DNA of 64,000 nucleotides from Cohnella faecalis (GTDB taxonomy: Bacteria > Bacillota > Bacilli > Paenibacillales > Paenibacillaceae). The stretch spans positions 248,001-312,000 of the forward strand of contig NZ_QXJM01000023.1 of NCBI RefSeq assembly GCF_003570905.1. The letters run 5' to 3'. Within the stretch, counting starts at the first letter, position 1. Each line of letters opens with the position of its first letter. The position numbers were made by a program, and so were the translations under genes. Shown piece by piece: positions 35,743-44,078 of this stretch. The notes under the pieces were generated by a model that saw nothing but the letters and a program-made list of their open reading frames with translations, had not been told where the DNA came from and ran no database searches.

Positions 35743-37407
35743 ATGAAGGAAGGGCGGGGCGCATCGGTGAGATGGAAAAAATGGACGCTGATCGGACTGT
35801 CGGTCATCGTCGTCGGAGGAGGGGCAACCGGGGGGTGGATTTATTGGAAGAAAGACGATAAGCCTCTCGCAGCCGGCTACTCGACGACTGTCGTACGCAA
35901 AGGAACGCTTGAAGTGAAAGTAAGCGGCACCGGAACGATCGAACCAGCCAACCGGCAATCGATCAAAGCTTCGTCCGGCAACTCGACTATTAAGAGTGTT
36001 CTGCACAAGGAAGGCGACACGGTCAAAAAGGGTGACGTTCTTGCCACGTTCGAGCAGACGGACGTGTCTAGCCAAGTGAAGAGCAAGCAATTGGAGCTGA
36101 AAAGCAAAAAGCTCGATTTGACCGATCTGCAGACGAAATACAAAACCGCAGAGGATGACGATAGCCGAGCCAGCATCGCGCTTAGCATCCAGAAGCAGCA
36201 GCTCAACATTGAGATGGCGGAGGCGGACATCGAATCGCTTCAGGAAGACAATTCGATAGACCCGATCGTCGCGCCGATTGACGGTCAGCTGACGGGCTTC
36301 GATCTAACTGCCGGAGACGCGTTGGGACAGAACACGGATCTCGGCGAAGTTGTCGATTACACGAATTTGCAGATGGTTGTCGGCGTGGACGAATTGGACA
36401 TTTCCACGATCAAGAAGGGCCAGAAAGCGCAAATCAGCGTCGAAGCGATATCGGAGAAGACTTACGAGGGCGAAGTTGTGGCGATTGCCGATGAAGGCAC
36501 CGCCAGCAACGGCGTCTCGTCCTTCGACGTGACGATTTCCGTCTCCGAGCCGGTTAACTTGAAAGCGGGAATGTCCGCGGAAGCGAACATTCTGACGGAG
36601 AGTAAGGAAAACGCGCTCTATCTTCCTATCGAAGCCGTGCAATCTCTTCAGGGACAATACTATGTTATGGTGCCGGCTTCGGGAAGCTCGCAGGGAACGG
36701 GAACCGGTCCGAGCGGCGGCCAAGGGGCAGGGCAAGGCGCAGCGAATGGCGCGAACGGTCAAGCTGGACAGACAGGCCAAACCGGTCAAGCGGGGCAATC
36801 CGGTCAAGGCACCCAAGCGGCGCAAAGCGGCCAAGGAGCGAAAACGGACAATCAGACCGGCACGGCTCCGCAGAACGGCCAAACCGGTCAAGCGGCTCCA
36901 TCCGGCGGGGCAGGTCAATCCGGCCAAGCGGGCGGCGCAGGCGGTCAAGGCGGACCGGGCGGCGGCTTCGGCAATATGACGGACGAAGAGCGCCAGGCAA
37001 TGCGCGAACAGTTCCAGAACATGTCGGATGAGGATAGGCAGTCGATGCGCTCGCAGTTTTCCGGCGGCAGAGGAGCCGGTGCAGGCGTTGCGGCAACGAC
37101 AACGGGCGTGACGGCTACGAGCCGGGTCAACGTCGAAATCGGAATCAAGAACGAAGACAGCATCGAGATCGTGTCCGGCTTGACGGAAGGACAGCAGGTC
37201 GTGCTTCCGACGGTTACGAGCAGCAGCAGCTCGCAGCAAAACCAAGGCTTCCCGGGCGGCGGCTTCGGCGTAGGCGGCATTACCGGCGGCGCTATCGGAG
37301 GCGGAGGCATGCCAGGCGGCGGATTCCAAGGCGGACAAGGCGGTCAGCGCCAAACGACCACGACCACAAGGCAATCCAGCGGAGGTACGGGAGGCGGGAG
37401 CCGTTGA
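35743..37407 (+). CDS. Membrane fusion (adaptor) protein of a MacAB-type exporter
   Basis: 554 aa. A short cytoplasmic N-terminus, one membrane helix (about 14-34; LIGLSVIVVGGGATGGWIYW), biotinyl-lipoyl-like half motifs (SGTGTIEPANRQ, VKKGDVLATF), a coiled-coil hairpin rich in Lys/Glu/Gln (about 115-180) and a beta-barrel (VVGVDELDISTIKKGQKAQI). About 200 residues of Gly/Gln/Ala/Thr low complexity follow (GQTGQTGQAGQSGQG and similar) with DEERQAMREQFQNMSDEDRQ inside, then a last domain and a Gly-rich tail. It couples ATPase/permease to export across the envelope. The start is uncertain: ATG 35743 or GTG 35767; the frame is open from 35674. Confidence 0.85.
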   Translation: MKEGRGASVRWKKWTLIGLSVIVVGGGATGGWIYWKKDDKPLAAGYSTTVVRKGTLEVKVSGTGTIEPANRQSIKASSGNSTIKSVLHKEGDTVKKGDVLATFEQTDVSSQVKSKQLELKSKKLDLTDLQTKYKTAEDDDSRASIALSIQKQQLNIEMAEADIESLQEDNSIDPIVAPIDGQLTGFDLTAGDALGQNTDLGEVVDYTNLQMVVGVDELDISTIKKGQKAQISVEAISEKTYEGEVVAIADEGTASNGVSSFDVTISVSEPVNLKAGMSAEANILTESKENALYLPIEAVQSLQGQYYVMVPASGSSQGTGTGPSGGQGAGQGAANGANGQAGQTGQTGQAGQSGQGTQAAQSGQGAKTDNQTGTAPQNGQTGQAAPSGGAGQSGQAGGAGGQGGPGGGFGNMTDEERQAMREQFQNMSDEDRQSMRSQFSGGRGAGAGVAATTTGVTATSRVNVEIGIKNEDSIEIVSGLTEGQQVVLPTVTSSSSSQQNQGFPGGGFGVGGITGGAIGGGGMPGGGFQGGQGGQRQTTTTTRQSSGGTGGGSR

Positions 37408-38135
37408 TGGCAAACTCAGTCGAGCCGTTAATCCAAATAACGAATCTCTCCAAGCAGTATCGGATGGGAGGCGAGCTCGTCAAAGCGTTGGACGACGTCT
37501 CGCTTACCGTCTACCCGGGAGATTTTCTCGCCATCGTCGGACCTTCCGGCTCAGGCAAATCGACGCTTATGAACGTGGTCGGCTGCCTGGATTCGCCGAC
37601 CTCCGGAGATTACTGGCTGGACGGCGAAGAAGTCAGCCGATTGAAGGAGAACAAGCTGGCAGATATCCGCAATAAGAAAATCGGCTTTATTTTTCAAGGA
37701 TTCAACCTGCTGAACAAGCTCAGCGCGATCGAGAACGTCGAGCTTCCGCTCATCTATCGCGGCATCCCGGCCAAAGCACGCCGGGAGCTGGCGGCAGCGG
37801 CGCTAGTAAAGGTCGGCTTGGACGGAAGGATGGACCATCGTCCCTCCGAGCTGTCGGGCGGGCAGCAGCAGCGCGTTGCCATTGCCCGTGCGCTTGCCGG
37901 CAATCCGCCGATTTTGCTGGCGGACGAGCCGACAGGCGCGCTCGATACGAAGACCGGCAAAGAAGTAATGGGATTCATTCGCGAGCTGAACGGCCTCGGC
38001 CATACGATCGTGTTAATTACTCACGATCCGGGCATCTCCCTGCAAGCGAAGCGCGTCGTCCGCATTCAGGACGGCCGGCTGAGCGAGGAAGAGAAAGGAG
38101 GCGCGTTGCCGGATGAACTTCATGCAGGGGTTTAA
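37407..38135 (+). CDS. ABC transporter ATP-binding protein, MacB/LolD type
   Basis: 242 aa. Walker [14 protein letters not shown]-loop FQGFNLL, signature [15 protein letters not shown], Walker [14 protein letters not shown]-loop ITHDP. The [20 protein letters not shown] segment is characteristic of MacB-type ATPases. ATG 37407 shares its A with the adaptor stop (TGATG), so translation is coupled. Confidence 0.92.
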   Translation: MANSVEPLIQITNLSKQYRMGGELVKALDDVSLTVYPGDFLAIVGPSGSGKSTLMNVVGCLDSPTSGDYWLDGEEVSRLKENKLADIRNKKIGFIFQGFNLLNKLSAIENVELPLIYRGIPAKARRELAAAALVKVGLDGRMDHRPSELSGGQQQRVAIARALAGNPPILLADEPTGALDTKTGKEVMGFIRELNGLGHTIVLITHDPGISLQAKRVVRIQDGRLSEEEKGGALPDELHAGV

Positions 38136-39288
38136 GATGGCTCTCAAGAGCATTTTGTCCAACAAGCTTCGTTCGCTTCTGACGATGCTCGGAATCATCA
38201 TCGGCGTTACCGCCGTCATCGCGCTCGTCTCTCTGGGCCAGGGCGCGACGAAATCCGTTCAAGAGCAGGTGCAAGGACTCGGCACGAATTTGCTGACAGT
38301 CAACATTACCGGTCGCGGAGCCAGCAATTCGCTATCGATCGAAGATGTGAACGGCTTGTCGTCCATCTCGGGGATACAGTATATTTCGCCGACAAGCTCG
38401 TCGAACGCATCGATCAAATACGATTCGAAAACCGAAGACAGCGTCAGCGTAGTCGGAACAAATACGGATTACATGAAGGTCAGAGGGTATGAGCTCGCTT
38501 CGGGACGGTTTCTGTCGCAAATCGATCTGGATTTCCGGCAGAAGGTCGCCGTGCTCGGCTCGGATACGGCTACGTCGCTGTTCGGCTTCAGCAATCCGGT
38601 CGGCGAGTACATTCTCGTCAACGGCAACCGCTACAAGGTCGTGGGGCTGCTCGCTTCCAAGGGGAGTACGACCAACGGCTCCAACGACGAGGTCGTCATG
38701 ATTCCGTTTACGGCCGCAGAGAGGCTGTTCAAGTCCAAGGGAGCAAGAACGGTATACGTTCAGGTGGAAAAAGACGATCAGATCGACAAGGTCGTAACCG
38801 AACTGGAGACGGCGCTTAGCAAAAAGTTCAGGGGAAGCACCAACAGCTACCGCGTGTTCAATCAAAGCGACATTCTGGAAACTTTAAGCTCGGTATCCGA
38901 TACGCTTACTCTCGCGCTGGCGGGAATCGCGTCGATCTCTCTGCTCGTCGGCGGCATAGGCATCATGAACATTATGCTCGTGTCCGTTACCGAGCGTACG
39001 AGGGAAATCGGCATCCGCAAAGCGATCGGAGCGAAAAAGCGAGACATTCTCGTGCAGTTTCTGATCGAATCAATGGTACTCAGCGGGCTGGGCGGGCTGC
39101 TTGGCATAGGAATCGGAATGGGGGCCGCGAAGGTTGCATCGGCCACTCTCGATATGGGAATCGAATTTTCGATGCAAATCATCGTTATTGCGTTCGTCTT
39201 TTCCGTCGTTATCGGGGTCGTATTCGGAATGTTCCCGGCTAACAAAGCCGCCAAGCTCAAACCGATCGAGGCACTCAGATTCGAATAA
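38113..39288 (+). CDS. ABC transporter permease, MacB type
   Basis: 391 aa. TM1 (LRSLLTMLGIIIGVTAVIAL) is followed by a large extracytoplasmic MacB_PCD domain (about 45-255) and three C-terminal helices (about 260-385) with IGIMNIMLVSVTERTREIGIRKAIGA, the FtsX-domain signature. Together with the adaptor and ATPase it forms a tripartite-like exporter similar to Bacillus YknXYZ; substrate (antimicrobial peptide or macrolide) unknown. Overlaps the ATPase gene by 23 nt. Confidence 0.9.
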   Translation: MNFMQGFKMALKSILSNKLRSLLTMLGIIIGVTAVIALVSLGQGATKSVQEQVQGLGTNLLTVNITGRGASNSLSIEDVNGLSSISGIQYISPTSSSNASIKYDSKTEDSVSVVGTNTDYMKVRGYELASGRFLSQIDLDFRQKVAVLGSDTATSLFGFSNPVGEYILVNGNRYKVVGLLASKGSTTNGSNDEVVMIPFTAAERLFKSKGARTVYVQVEKDDQIDKVVTELETALSKKFRGSTNSYRVFNQSDILETLSSVSDTLTLALAGIASISLLVGGIGIMNIMLVSVTERTREIGIRKAIGAKKRDILVQFLIESMVLSGLGGLLGIGIGMGAAKVASATLDMGIEFSMQIIVIAFVFSVVIGVVFGMFPANKAAKLKPIEALRFE

Positions 39289-39317
39289 TCAAGGCATGAA
39301 GGAAAGGAGGCGGCGGC

Positions 39318-39905
39318 ATGAGCGCGGCGCTTACGTACGAAGAGCTTGTCGTTCCACATCTGGAAGATTTGCGCAAATACTGTTATTTTCTAACGAACTC
39401 CAAATGGGACGGAGAAGATTTGTGCCAGGAGGCGTTGCTCAAGTCGCTTATTTATTTTCTTCATTCCGAGCCCCGGCTGGACGTTAAGCCCTTCCTTATC
39501 CGGGTTGCCCGAAACTTGTGGATCGACGATTGCCGGGCGAAAAAGAGGAGGCAGCGCGCCGGTCTTCATCATTTCGCGTCGTGCTACACCGATACGAATT
39601 ACGCGGAAGTGAGGGGGACGATGGAGTGGCTCTCCGAGCGTCTGCCAAGCCGCAACATTGAGATGTGGCTGCTGTCCGAATATTTCGGTTACACGATGCA
39701 AGAAATTTCGGACGAGCTGGACAGCTCCGTGCCGGCGGTCAAATCCGTTCTATTCCGGACAAGGGGGCTGATCCGTATGCACAAGGAGCTAAGCCAGCGC
39801 AAAGAAACCAAAGACCGCAAGCCTCCCCGGCAAGCGGTCAATTGGGAAGTGGAACGTTGGTCCCGCGCCGTTATTGCGGATCGGCCCCATATGATATTGA
39901 ATTAG
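39318..39905 (+). CDS. ECF-type RNA polymerase sigma factor
   Basis: 195 aa. Region 2 (about 10-75) contains YCYFLTNSKWDGEDLCQEALLK, with the LxQE(A/T) core-binding helix, and region 4 (about 105-160) contains LLSEYFGYTMQEISDELDSSVPAVKSVLFRTRG, an HTH. A C-terminal basic tail follows. AAAGGAGGCGG precedes ATG 39318. It lies 29 nt after the exporter permease, so it may belong to that operon. No anti-sigma gene is adjacent. Confidence 0.85.
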   Translation: MSAALTYEELVVPHLEDLRKYCYFLTNSKWDGEDLCQEALLKSLIYFLHSEPRLDVKPFLIRVARNLWIDDCRAKKRRQRAGLHHFASCYTDTNYAEVRGTMEWLSERLPSRNIEMWLLSEYFGYTMQEISDELDSSVPAVKSVLFRTRGLIRMHKELSQRKETKDRKPPRQAVNWEVERWSRAVIADRPHMILN

Positions 39906-39911
39906 TCGGCG

Positions 39912-39954
39912 GAAACGGGTAACCGGGCAGGAATGCTCCGGAACCCGTTTTTTG
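39912..39954 (+). terminator. Intrinsic terminator after the sigma factor gene
   Basis: AACGGGT (39914) pairs with ACCCGTT (39942), followed by a run of T and then TATAAT, which may be the -10 of the next gene. Confidence 0.85.
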
Positions 39955-40004
39955 CTATAATAGAGCCTATCTTGCCATCCTAACGATACTAGAGGTACTG
40001 CCGC

Positions 40005-41165
40005 ATGAAATCTCGCCTGAATATCCGTACGATTGTTTTCATCTCCGCTCTGCTCTTGCTTCTGACAGCACTCAATGTCTACATCGGATGGCACGGTTCC
40101 GTACTGCTCGGAACAGTCGTTCCGGCATTTCCGCAAGCCGTCTACTGGCCGGTATTCCTACTGTTTTCTTTCGGCTATCTTTTTGGTCGGCTCGTTCCGC
40201 TGCCCAAACCGCTTAAGCCGACAGGCCGCCTGCTTAAAGTGCTCGGATCCTATTACATCGGCATATTGGAAATGTCGGTGATTCTGCTGCCGCTTGTCGA
40301 CATTGCCGCCTGGATCGGGTGGGCGAACGGTGCGGATAAGGATACGTTCGTGAGCTGGGCAGGCGGAATCGTCGTCGGGCTGCTCACGATATTCCTCCTC
40401 GTCGGGTCGCGCAATGCGTGGAGTACGGTCACAAGAACCTTCGACGTTCGCGTGGACAAGAAGGCAGGAGCTATCGAAAAAATACGAATCGCCGCCGCTT
40501 CCGATTTGCATCTCGGCAATGTTGTCGGAAACAGGCATCTTGGTCGGCTCGTCGAACGGATAAACGCGATGGAGCCTGACGTTATTTTGCTTCCGGGGGA
40601 TGTGCTCGACGACGCGATCGAGCCGTTTGTTCGCAACGATATGGCTTCGGTGCTCGGCAAGCTGAAAGCCCGATTCGGCGTCTATGCGGTACTCGGCAAC
40701 CATGAATATTTTGGAGGCGATATCGAAGAGTACGTTAAGCGAATGTCGGATGTCGGAATTACGGTGCTTCGGGACGAGAAGGCGATTGTCGCCGATTCGT
40801 TCGTCGTAGCGGGCCGCAAGGACCGATCGGCGGAACAGATGGACAGCAGCGGAAGACTGGAGACTCGGGATTTGCTTGCCGATGTCGAGTCCGCCATGCC
40901 GATCATTCTGATGGATCATCAGCCGTATCAGTTCGATCTTGCGGAAGCGGCGGGAGCCGACGTTCTGCTGTGCGGCCATACGCACCGGGGACAGTTCGCG
41001 CCCAACCATTGGGTAACGAAAAGACTGTTCGAGCTCGATTGGGGGTATTTGCGCAAAGGGGCGCTGCACGTCATCGTCTCGTCGGGCTATGGTACATGGG
41101 GGCCGCCGCTTAGAATAGCAAGCCGATCCGAAGTCATTCGCGTCAATGTGGAATTTGCCCGATAA
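40005..41165 (+). CDS. Membrane-bound metallophosphoesterase, YkuE/YaeI-like
   Basis: 386 aa. Four to five N-terminal membrane helices (about 8-135) and a C-terminal calcineurin-like phosphoesterase domain with AASDLHLGN, LLPGDVLDD, LGNHEYFGG and CGHTHRGQFAP, all metal-binding motifs intact. Such proteins are reported as lipid or nucleotide phosphoesterases; the substrate here is open. ATG 40005 follows AGAGGT. Confidence 0.9.
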   Translation: MKSRLNIRTIVFISALLLLLTALNVYIGWHGSVLLGTVVPAFPQAVYWPVFLLFSFGYLFGRLVPLPKPLKPTGRLLKVLGSYYIGILEMSVILLPLVDIAAWIGWANGADKDTFVSWAGGIVVGLLTIFLLVGSRNAWSTVTRTFDVRVDKKAGAIEKIRIAAASDLHLGNVVGNRHLGRLVERINAMEPDVILLPGDVLDDAIEPFVRNDMASVLGKLKARFGVYAVLGNHEYFGGDIEEYVKRMSDVGITVLRDEKAIVADSFVVAGRKDRSAEQMDSSGRLETRDLLADVESAMPIILMDHQPYQFDLAEAAGADVLLCGHTHRGQFAPNHWVTKRLFELDWGYLRKGALHVIVSSGYGTWGPPLRIASRSEVIRVNVEFAR

Positions 41166-41208
41166 GAGGAATAGTGCGTGAAATCAACGATATAGGAGAT
41201 AACCTACG

Positions 41209-42267
41209 ATGAGCCGATATTGGAATGAACGAACCGCGTCGCTGGTTCCTTATGTGCCGGGCGAGCAGCCTAAAGACCAAACGTATATCAAGCTGAATAC
41301 GAACGAGAATCCTTACCCGCCGTCTCCAGCCGTACTGGAGGCGATACGGAGTGCGACCGGCGATCAACTGAGATTGTATCCCGACCCGACCTGCGAGGAT
41401 CTCACGCGCGCCATTGCGATTCGTTACGGCGTATCGGAGAAGGAAGTGTTCGTCGGCAACGGCTCGGATGAAATTCTGGCTTTTGCATTCGCCGGATTTT
41501 TCACCCCCGGCAGCCCGATTTTGTTCCCTGACATTACTTACAGCTTCTATCCGGTATATGCCCAGCTGTACGGTCTCGATTACGAAACGATCGCCTTGGA
41601 CGAGAGCTTCGGCGTTCCGATCGAGGACTTTCGCCGACCGAACGGCGGTATCGTGCTGCCGAACCCCAACGCTCCGACCGCCCAAGCTATCCCATTGGCT
41701 CAGATTCGCAAGCTGCTGGATTCCAGTCCGGATCGGGTCGTCGTCATCGACGAAGCTTATATCGATTTCGGAGGAGAATCCGCAATCGGCTTGGTCGGGC
41801 AATATCCGAACCTGCTCGTCGTGCAGACGCTCTCCAAGTCGAGGTCTCTTGCCGGGCTGCGCGTCGGCTTCGCCATCGGAAGCGAGGAATTGATCGAGGG
41901 TCTCAACCGAATTAAAAATTCTTTCAATTCCTACACAATCGACCGTCTTGCGCTTGCAGGAGCCATCGCGGCCATCGAGGACAACGACTACTTCGAGACG
42001 ACTCGACAAGCTGTAATCGCAACGCGCGAAAGAACGGTGCGGCAGCTCGTTCGACTAGGCTTCAACGTCACCGATTCAAAAGCGAACTTCGTTTTCGTCG
42101 CACATCCCGAGAAGAACGCGGCCGATCTGTTCGCTCAGTTGAAGCGAGACGGCATTCTCGTTCGGTACTTCAACAAACCGAGAATCGATAACTATTTGAG
42201 GGTGAGCATCGGCACGGACGAAGAAATGGACGCCTTTCTCGCTGCCATCGAGAAGATCGTTGCTTAG
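41209..42267 (+). CDS. hisC: Histidinol-phosphate aminotransferase
   Basis: 352 aa PLP enzyme of histidine synthesis, which may also act on aromatic amino acids. Class I/II aminotransferase features: KLNTNENPYPPSP, YPDPTCEDLTRAIA, NGSDEILAFAF, the PLP Lys in TLSKSRSLAGLRVGF and the Arg in NYLRVSIGT. ATG 41209 has AGGAGAT upstream. It is not within a his operon; its neighbours are unrelated. Confidence 0.9.
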   Translation: MSRYWNERTASLVPYVPGEQPKDQTYIKLNTNENPYPPSPAVLEAIRSATGDQLRLYPDPTCEDLTRAIAIRYGVSEKEVFVGNGSDEILAFAFAGFFTPGSPILFPDITYSFYPVYAQLYGLDYETIALDESFGVPIEDFRRPNGGIVLPNPNAPTAQAIPLAQIRKLLDSSPDRVVVIDEAYIDFGGESAIGLVGQYPNLLVVQTLSKSRSLAGLRVGFAIGSEELIEGLNRIKNSFNSYTIDRLALAGAIAAIEDNDYFETTRQAVIATRERTVRQLVRLGFNVTDSKANFVFVAHPEKNAADLFAQLKRDGILVRYFNKPRIDNYLRVSIGTDEEMDAFLAAIEKIVA

Positions 42268-42283
42268 GGGAGGATGAGGGGGC

Positions 42284-42739
42284 ATGAAGGAAGGAATTCA
42301 AATCGTCCGCGCGGAGAGCGCCCATTTGGACGAGCTTGCTCCGTTGTTTGATTTGTACAGGCAATTTTACGGACAATCCTCGAACGAGGCGGCGGCTCGC
42401 GAATATTTGGAGCAGCGGATGCATGCAGCCGAGTCGGTCGTTTTTATCGCTATGGAAAATGGGCGAGGAGTCGGCTTTACGCAGCTCTATCCGACCTTCT
42501 CGTCGATATCGATTAAGCGCTCCTTGATTTTGAACGATTTGTTCGTTCATTCCGATTTTCGCCGTCGAGGGATAGCGGAAAAACTGCTTCATGCGGCAAA
42601 AAGCTATGCTATCGAGACGGGGGCGAAAGCTCTTTCCTTGTCGACAGCCTCGGACAATGAGTCGGCACAGCGGTTGTACGAGTCGTTCGGCTTCGAGAAG
42701 GATACATCGTTTTTTCACTATGACCTTCTCGTTAATTAA
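42284..42739 (+). CDS. GNAT acetyltransferase
   Basis: 151 aa. FDLYRQFYGQSSNEAAAREY is typical of one N-acetyltransferase group. Motif A is LNDLFVHSDFRRRGIAEKLL, followed by SLSTASDNESAQRLYESFGF. Substrate unknown. It starts 17 nt after hisC with GGGAGGATGAGGGGG, so it is probably co-transcribed. After the stop lies an AT-rich inverted repeat (42731-42753; GTTAATTAATG/CATTAATCAAC). Confidence 0.87.
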   Translation: MKEGIQIVRAESAHLDELAPLFDLYRQFYGQSSNEAAAREYLEQRMHAAESVVFIAMENGRGVGFTQLYPTFSSISIKRSLILNDLFVHSDFRRRGIAEKLLHAAKSYAIETGAKALSLSTASDNESAQRLYESFGFEKDTSFFHYDLLVN

Positions 42740-42802
42740 TGTCATTAATCAACTGATGGAATTCGATAATCTATGAAATCGAACTTTCGATGGGGGATTC
42801 GT

Positions 42803-43198
42803 ATGAGCAGACGAACGCAAGTGTCGACCGGTTCTCCATGGGAACCGATCGTCGGTTATAGCCGCGCGGTGCGGGTAGGTAATCAGATCGAGGTTGCGGG
42901 AACGACGGCGATGAAGGATGGGGAAGTCGTTGGAGAAGGGGATGCCTATGCTCAAACCGTCCATATCCTCGAAATTATCGATGCCGCTATTCGGGAGCTT
43001 GGCGGACAGTTGAAAGATGTCGTTCGAACGAGGATGTTTGTGACCGATATGTCCAGGTGGGAAGAGATAGGCAAAGCTCACGGCGAAGCGTTCGGAGATA
43101 TTCGACCGGCTGCCACGATGGTGGAAGTTAAGGCGCTGATCGATCCGAGGCTGCTCGTAGAGATCGAAGCGCAAGCGATATTGACTGAGGAGGAATAG
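42803..43198 (+). CDS. RidA/YjgF family protein
   Basis: 131 aa. Family features: STGSPWEPIVGYSRAVRVGN, VAGTTAMKDGE, QTVHILEIIDAAIRELGG, DVVRTRMFVTDM and RPAATMVEVKALIDPRLLVEIE with the conserved Arg and Glu. RidA proteins hydrolyse reactive enamines/imines; this member may be a divergent paralogue. ATG 42803 has GGGGGAT 5 nt upstream; ten codons upstream are open without a ribosome site. Only 2 nt separate it from the next gene. Confidence 0.9.
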   Translation: MSRRTQVSTGSPWEPIVGYSRAVRVGNQIEVAGTTAMKDGEVVGEGDAYAQTVHILEIIDAAIRELGGQLKDVVRTRMFVTDMSRWEEIGKAHGEAFGDIRPAATMVEVKALIDPRLLVEIEAQAILTEEE

Positions 43199-43200
43199 GG

Positions 43201-43731
43201 ATGTCGACAGATATGCGTTTTCCGATCGGACCGTTTCTGCACGAGGGCGCAATCGATTCCACGCAGCGCGATGCTTGGATAAGCGACATCGAAGAGCTTC
43301 CGGAGAAGCTGGCGACAGCGCTGATCGGGCTGAACGACGACCAACTCGATACTCCTTACCGGGACGGAGGGTGGACGGTGCGGCAAGTCGCTCACCATTT
43401 GGCGGACAGCCACATGAACAGCTTCATAAGATTCAAGCTGGCGCTTACGGAGGAGCATCCGTCCATTAAACCCTATTTCGAAGAAAAATGGGCGTTGCTC
43501 GAAGATACAGTGAAAGCTCCCCTCGCGTTATCGTTGGAATTGCTTCGCGGGCTGCACGGCCGCTGGGCGCTGCTGCTTCGATCCCTGACGGAAGATGATT
43601 TCTCGCGTACGTTTTTTCATCCGGGATCGCAGACCATCGTCCCGCTTTCCGAAGCGCTTGGTACGTACAGCTGGCACGGCAAGCATCACGTCGCGCACAT
43701 TACGAAACTGCGAGAAAAGATGGGCTGGTAG
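43201..43731 (+). CDS. DinB-superfamily protein, YfiT/bacillithiol-transferase-like
   Basis: 176 aa four-helix protein. It begins RFPIGPFLHEGAIDSTQRDA, like Bacillus YfiT. The three metal-binding His are in RQVAHHLADSHMNSF and WHGKHHVAHI. YfiT is called a metal-dependent hydrolase, and relatives are thiol transferases using bacillithiol; the substrate is not known. GAGGAGGAAT, within the end of the RidA gene, is the ribosome site. Confidence 0.88.
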   Translation: MSTDMRFPIGPFLHEGAIDSTQRDAWISDIEELPEKLATALIGLNDDQLDTPYRDGGWTVRQVAHHLADSHMNSFIRFKLALTEEHPSIKPYFEEKWALLEDTVKAPLALSLELLRGLHGRWALLLRSLTEDDFSRTFFHPGSQTIVPLSEALGTYSWHGKHHVAHITKLREKMGW

Positions 43732-43902
43732 GGGGCCGTGTGGAGCAGAGTCCGTAACGGTCACCGCGGTCAGCTCCACCCGGATGCATCTAGCAGTTGG
43801 TAACCTGAACCTGAAGCGCCCACAGCCTGCCGACTAGAATCGGCAGCGCTTAGAGCGGAGCGACTCGGAGTTGCATTGCTGGCTTCCTCGGCTCAGCCAA
43901 GG

Positions 43903-43978
43903 AATAACGCGAAAATATCGTCTTACTACTCACCACTTAAGCCGCATCAGCCCAATACGGCGAAAGAATCGTCTTATT
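43903..43978. repeat. Two imperfect palindromic repeats in a 280-nt gap
   Basis: The gap 43732-44012 has no gene-like ORF. Two related units, 43903-43925 and 43954-43978, share AATA-N2-GCGAAA-N-ATCGTCTTA(TT), an A/T-ended imperfect palindrome. Four further relatives lie at 56425-56612. Confidence 0.5.
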
Positions 43979-44012
43979 GCGCAGCATCAGATCCCCGCAT
44001 AATACGAAAACG

Positions 44013-44060
44013 AAAACCCTCCCCGGAATGGATATGATATCCGTTACGAGGAGGGTTTTT
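44013..44060. terminator. Bidirectional intrinsic terminator
   Basis: AAAACCCTCC pairs with GGAGGGTTTTT, with an inner GGATAT/ATATCC stem, at the end of the minus-strand EAL gene. Confidence 0.85.
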
Positions 44061-44078
44061 ATGTGCCCGGAGGAGGTA

